Below, one piece after another: positions 61,488-64,000 of a DNA stretch of 64,000 nucleotides; the stretch's first letter is position 1; every line of letters begins with the position of its first letter. The translations under genes and the position numbers were made by a program. The stretch is from contig NZ_JAAGWF010000002.1 in assembly GCF_010686765.1 (NCBI RefSeq), positions 248,001-312,000 of the forward strand, in the 5' to 3' direction. The notes under the pieces were generated by a model. It saw only the letters and a list, made by a program, of their open reading frames with translations, was not told the DNA's origin and did no database searches. The DNA is from Geodermatophilus sabuli (GTDB lineage Bacteria; Actinomycetota; Actinomycetes; Mycobacteriales; Geodermatophilaceae).

Positions 61488-63086
61488 ATGCCTGCCGTTC
61501 ACCTGGAAGTCGAGAAGAAGTACGCCGCCGACGATGCCTTCGAGCTGCCGTCCCTGACCGAGCTGGTGCGGGGAGCCTCGGCCGAGGGCGCCGGCGCCGA
61601 TGGGCTCATCCCGCTCGCCGAGGGTGACTCCGTGCAGCAGCGGCTGACGGCGACCTACTTCGACACCGATGACCTCCGGCTGGCGGCGGCCGGGCTGACG
61701 CTGCGCCGGCGCACCGGCGGGGACGACGCCGGGTGGCATCTCAAGGTCCCTGCCGGGCGCGATGCCCGGTCTGAGGTGCGCCTCCCGGCCGGCCGCGCCG
61801 CCCGCACGGTGCCCTCCTCGCTGCGCAACCTGGTGTGGATCCACAGCCGTGGCGCTGCTCTGGTCCCGGTTGCCGAGATCGTCACCCAGCGCACGGTCCG
61901 GCGTCTGGTCGACCCCACCGGGCAGGTCCTGGCGGAGATCGCCGACGACCGGGTCACCGCGCGGCGGCTGCTGCCGTCGGAGGGCAGCGGCGACGCGGCC
62001 GGGGCGCCGACGTCGTGGCGCGAGATCGAGGTGGAACTGGTCGGCGGCCACGCCGAGCTGCTCGACGGCGTCGACGCCAGGCTGCGAGCCGAGGGCCTGC
62101 GCGCGGCCGGTGCGGCCTCGAAGCTCGCGCAGCTGCTCGGGACGGACGGCGTCGGGACCGAGGGAGCGCGCCCGCGGACGGGGAAGGCGGCGAAGCTGAC
62201 CGCCAAGACGTCTGCGGGGGAGGTCCTGCTCGCCCACCTGCGCGAGCAGGTCGCGCAGGTGCGGGCCCAGGACCTGCCGGTCCGGCTGGACGCCCCCGAC
62301 GCCGTCCACAAGATGCGCGTGGCCACTCGACGTCTGCGCAGCGCGCTCACCACCTTCAAGCCGCTGGTCGCCGCGGACGTCGCCAAGCCACTGCGGGCGG
62401 AGTTGAAGTGGCTCGCCGGCGAGCTCGGCGCCGCCCGCGACGCCGAGGTGATGCGCGACCGGGTGGCCGCGGCCGTCCGGAGCGAGGCGGACGGCGTCGA
62501 GCGCGGCCCGGCGGCCGCCATCGCCGGCCAGGAACTGGGGGAGGCCTACCGCAGCGCCCACGACCGGGTGCTCGCCGAGCTCGACGGCGACCGCTACCAC
62601 CGGCTCATCGCCACGCTGGAGGAGCTCGTCGACTCTCCGCCGCTCACCGAGCGCGCGTCCGCGCCGGCGGGCACGGTCCTGCCGCGGCTGGTCGCGCGCA
62701 GTTTCGCCGTGGTGCGCAGCCTGGTGGAGGACGCCGCGGCCCGTCCGGACGGTGACGAGCGCGAGGAGCTGCTGCACGACGCTCGCAAGGCGGCCAAGGC
62801 CTCCCGGTACGCCGCCGAGTCCGTCGACCGGGTCTTCGGCCAGGACGCGACCGCCTTCGCGGAGGCGATGGAGGCGGTCCAGGAGACGCTGGGGGAGCAC
62901 CAGGACTCCGTCCTCACCCGGCAGCGGCTCCACGACCTGGCGCTGCACACGCCCTCGACCCGAGCCGCCTTCCTCTACGGCCGCCTCCACGCCCTCGAGG
63001 AAGCGCGCGCCGCCCAGTCCCAGCAGCACTTCGACGATGCCTGGAAGGCCGCCCGCCGCAAGGCCCTGCACCGCTGGCTGCGCTGA
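61488..63086 (+). CDS. CYTH and CHAD domain protein
   Basis: The 532-residue protein joins an N-terminal CYTH tunnel domain (EVEKKY signature at residues 7-12, then LTATYFDTDDLRLAAAGLTLRRR) to a C-terminal helical CHAD domain (about 250-532) with the polyphosphate-binding HKMRVATRRLRSAL and a later HDARKAAKASRYAAE. CYTH enzymes act on triphosphates, including inorganic triphosphate; CHAD domains bind polyphosphate granules. Together they suggest a polyphosphate-associated triphosphatase. The ATG at 61488 puts EVEKKY near the N-terminus as usual; the ribosome-binding site is weak and a GTG at 61470 is an alternative. It is probably monocistronic. Confidence 0.92.
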   Translation: MPAVHLEVEKKYAADDAFELPSLTELVRGASAEGAGADGLIPLAEGDSVQQRLTATYFDTDDLRLAAAGLTLRRRTGGDDAGWHLKVPAGRDARSEVRLPAGRAARTVPSSLRNLVWIHSRGAALVPVAEIVTQRTVRRLVDPTGQVLAEIADDRVTARRLLPSEGSGDAAGAPTSWREIEVELVGGHAELLDGVDARLRAEGLRAAGAASKLAQLLGTDGVGTEGARPRTGKAAKLTAKTSAGEVLLAHLREQVAQVRAQDLPVRLDAPDAVHKMRVATRRLRSALTTFKPLVAADVAKPLRAELKWLAGELGAARDAEVMRDRVAAAVRSEADGVERGPAAAIAGQELGEAYRSAHDRVLAELDGDRYHRLIATLEELVDSPPLTERASAPAGTVLPRLVARSFAVVRSLVEDAAARPDGDEREELLHDARKAAKASRYAAESVDRVFGQDATAFAEAMEAVQETLGEHQDSVLTRQRLHDLALHTPSTRAAFLYGRLHALEEARAAQSQQHFDDAWKAARRKALHRWLR

Positions 63087-63473
63087 AGGCCCGACCGGCG
63101 GCCCCTACAGCAACGCGGGCCGTGCGGGAGCGACCGTCGACGGACCGCGGTGGGAGCCTCGCACCACTGACCAGCGCAAACGGCACTGCCGGGAACAAGG
63201 GCGATGCCGCGGACGTGACTGGGAGTCCAGCGGACGGAGCCAGCTCACCGGTCCCGTGACGCTGCGGGCGCTCGACGCACAGCCCGACGATTCCCGGGTC
63301 TTCCCCTCTGATTGTCACAGACGGCTTGCCTGTGTCGTCTCGGGTGTGGAGCAGCCGCGCGAACCCGCTCGGTGACCATGGAACGTGAGACGCGAGGTGG
63401 ACCGGACCCGCCGTCATCCCGGAGACCGAGACACCTGCGAACGCTTCATCCCCCATCAGCATCCGGAGGGGCA
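63087..63473 (+). other. Control region upstream of the flavoprotein gene
   Basis: 387 bases without a supported gene. A short inverted repeat, CACAG at 63316-63320 with CTGTG at 63330-63334, lies within TTGTCACAG...CTGTGTCG and may be an operator. The GGAGGGG ribosome-binding site of the next gene is at 63465-63471. Confidence 0.45.
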
Positions 63474-64000
63474 ATGAGCACCCAACACGGCGACGTGAGG
63501 CGGACCCGAGTGGTGGTGATCGGGTCGGGTTTCGGCGGCCTGTTCGCCGCGCGGGCCCTGCGCAGGGCCGATGTCGATGTGACCCTGATTGCCCGGACCG
63601 GTCACCACCTGTTCCAGCCACTGCTCTACCAGGTGGCGACCGGGACCTTGTCCGAGGGGGAGATCGCCGCCCCCACCAGGGAGGTCCTGCGCCGGCAGGA
63701 CAATGCGCGAGTGGTCCTCGGTGAGGTCACCGACATCGACCTCGACGCCCGGATGGTCATCTCGAGCGCCTTCGGTCGGACGAACGTGCACGTCTACGAC
63801 GAGCTGATCGTGGCCGCCGGTGCCGGCCCGTCGTACGTCGGCCTCGACCGGTTCGCCGACTTCGCGCCGGGCCTGAAGAGCATCGATGACGCGCTCGAGT
63901 TGCGGGGGCGCATCCTCGGGGCCTTCGAGCTGGCGGAGCTGACCGGCGACCCGGCTGAGCTGGACCGGTTGTTGACCTTCGTGGTCGTCGGCGCCGGTCC
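63474..64000 (+). CDS. Type II NADH dehydrogenase-like FAD oxidoreductase, N-terminal part
   Basis: The first 175 residues of a two-dinucleotide-fold flavoprotein; the gene continues beyond the window. The FAD-binding VVVIGSGFGGLFAARAL is followed by HHLFQPLLYQVATGTL, a hallmark of type II NADH:quinone dehydrogenases (Ndh), and the second GxGxxG begins at FVVVGAGP at the window edge. Such enzymes pass electrons from NADH to menaquinone without pumping protons, on the inner face of the membrane. The ATG at 63474 has GGAGGGG upstream. Confidence 0.88.
   Translation, partial: MSTQHGDVRRTRVVVIGSGFGGLFAARALRRADVDVTLIARTGHHLFQPLLYQVATGTLSEGEIAAPTREVLRRQDNARVVLGEVTDIDLDARMVISSAFGRTNVHVYDELIVAAGAGPSYVGLDRFADFAPGLKSIDDALELRGRILGAFELAELTGDPAELDRLLTFVVVGAG

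Overview
The window is very GC-rich, its genes use G or C at nearly every third codon position, GTG starts are common, and genes often overlap by four bases (ATGA/GTGA). Together with a mycobacterial-type furA-katG pair, a PIG-L deacetylase, a multi-PAS cytoplasmic chemoreceptor and a triple-CheW protein, this points to a motile high-GC actinobacterium. Geodermatophilaceae (Blastococcus, Geodermatophilus, Modestobacter) is the best guess, but that placement is inference. No rRNA, tRNA, CRISPR array or insertion sequence was seen.

Layout. 1-7.5 kb: a plus-strand catabolic block with an FAH-family hydrolase (5' end outside the window), a small coupled ORF, a ThDP enzyme, an orphan NitT/TauT-type binding lipoprotein, a GcvT/LigM-like demethylase, a patatin and an MIO-type aromatic amino acid lyase. 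7.5-11.4 kb: a minus-strand operon of VOC, ArsR, SRPBCC, YCII, FAD monooxygenase and NRDE proteins, with a recognisable promoter/operator. 11.5-17 kb: an alpha/beta hydrolase, an SNF2 helicase, a small lipoprotein, a DUF899 protein and a hypothetical protein. 17.4-26.4 kb: a compact nine-gene minus-strand operon. It combines GTP cyclohydrolase II and a RibD-type reductase with an atypical PTPS homologue, an MDR dehydrogenase, a GT4 glycosyltransferase, a flippase-like membrane protein, a CDP-alcohol phosphotransferase/sulfatase fusion and two methyltransferases. This is the strongest candidate for an undescribed pathway.

26.7-33.3 kb: a DMT-type membrane protein, a coiled-coil zinc-ribbon protein divergent from a tyrosine recombinase whose start codon lies in a perfect palindrome, a lipase, a HEAT protein coupled to a MerR-HEAT regulator, and an Asp/Glu racemase. 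33.7-38 kb: a six-PAS methyl-accepting protein overlapping a triple-CheW protein. 38-42.5 kb: a beta-lactamase-fold hydrolase, a DHFR-like reductase with a truncated relative upstream, a terpene-cyclase-fold protein and an AraC regulator. 42.6-45.3 kb: furA-katG with a leaderless promoter overlapped by a 15-bp palindrome. 45.5-49.2 kb: a putative cyclic-nucleotide island with a PIG-L deacetylase carrying an inserted cNMP domain, a cysteine-synthase-like enzyme, a stand-alone cNMP-binding protein and a cyclase-related DUF2652 protein.

50.4-57.4 kb: a nitrilase-fold protein lacking its catalytic cysteine, then SSB, RecD2, a Sak4-like ATPase, a Cas4-like Fe-S nuclease and a small coupled protein, a phage-style recombination set without phage structural genes. 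57.4-64 kb: hypothetical proteins, a secreted glycerophosphodiester phosphodiesterase, a decayed stress-protein fragment, a CYTH-CHAD protein and the start of a type II NADH dehydrogenase-like flavoprotein. All calls come from reading the sequence; no database search was possible.
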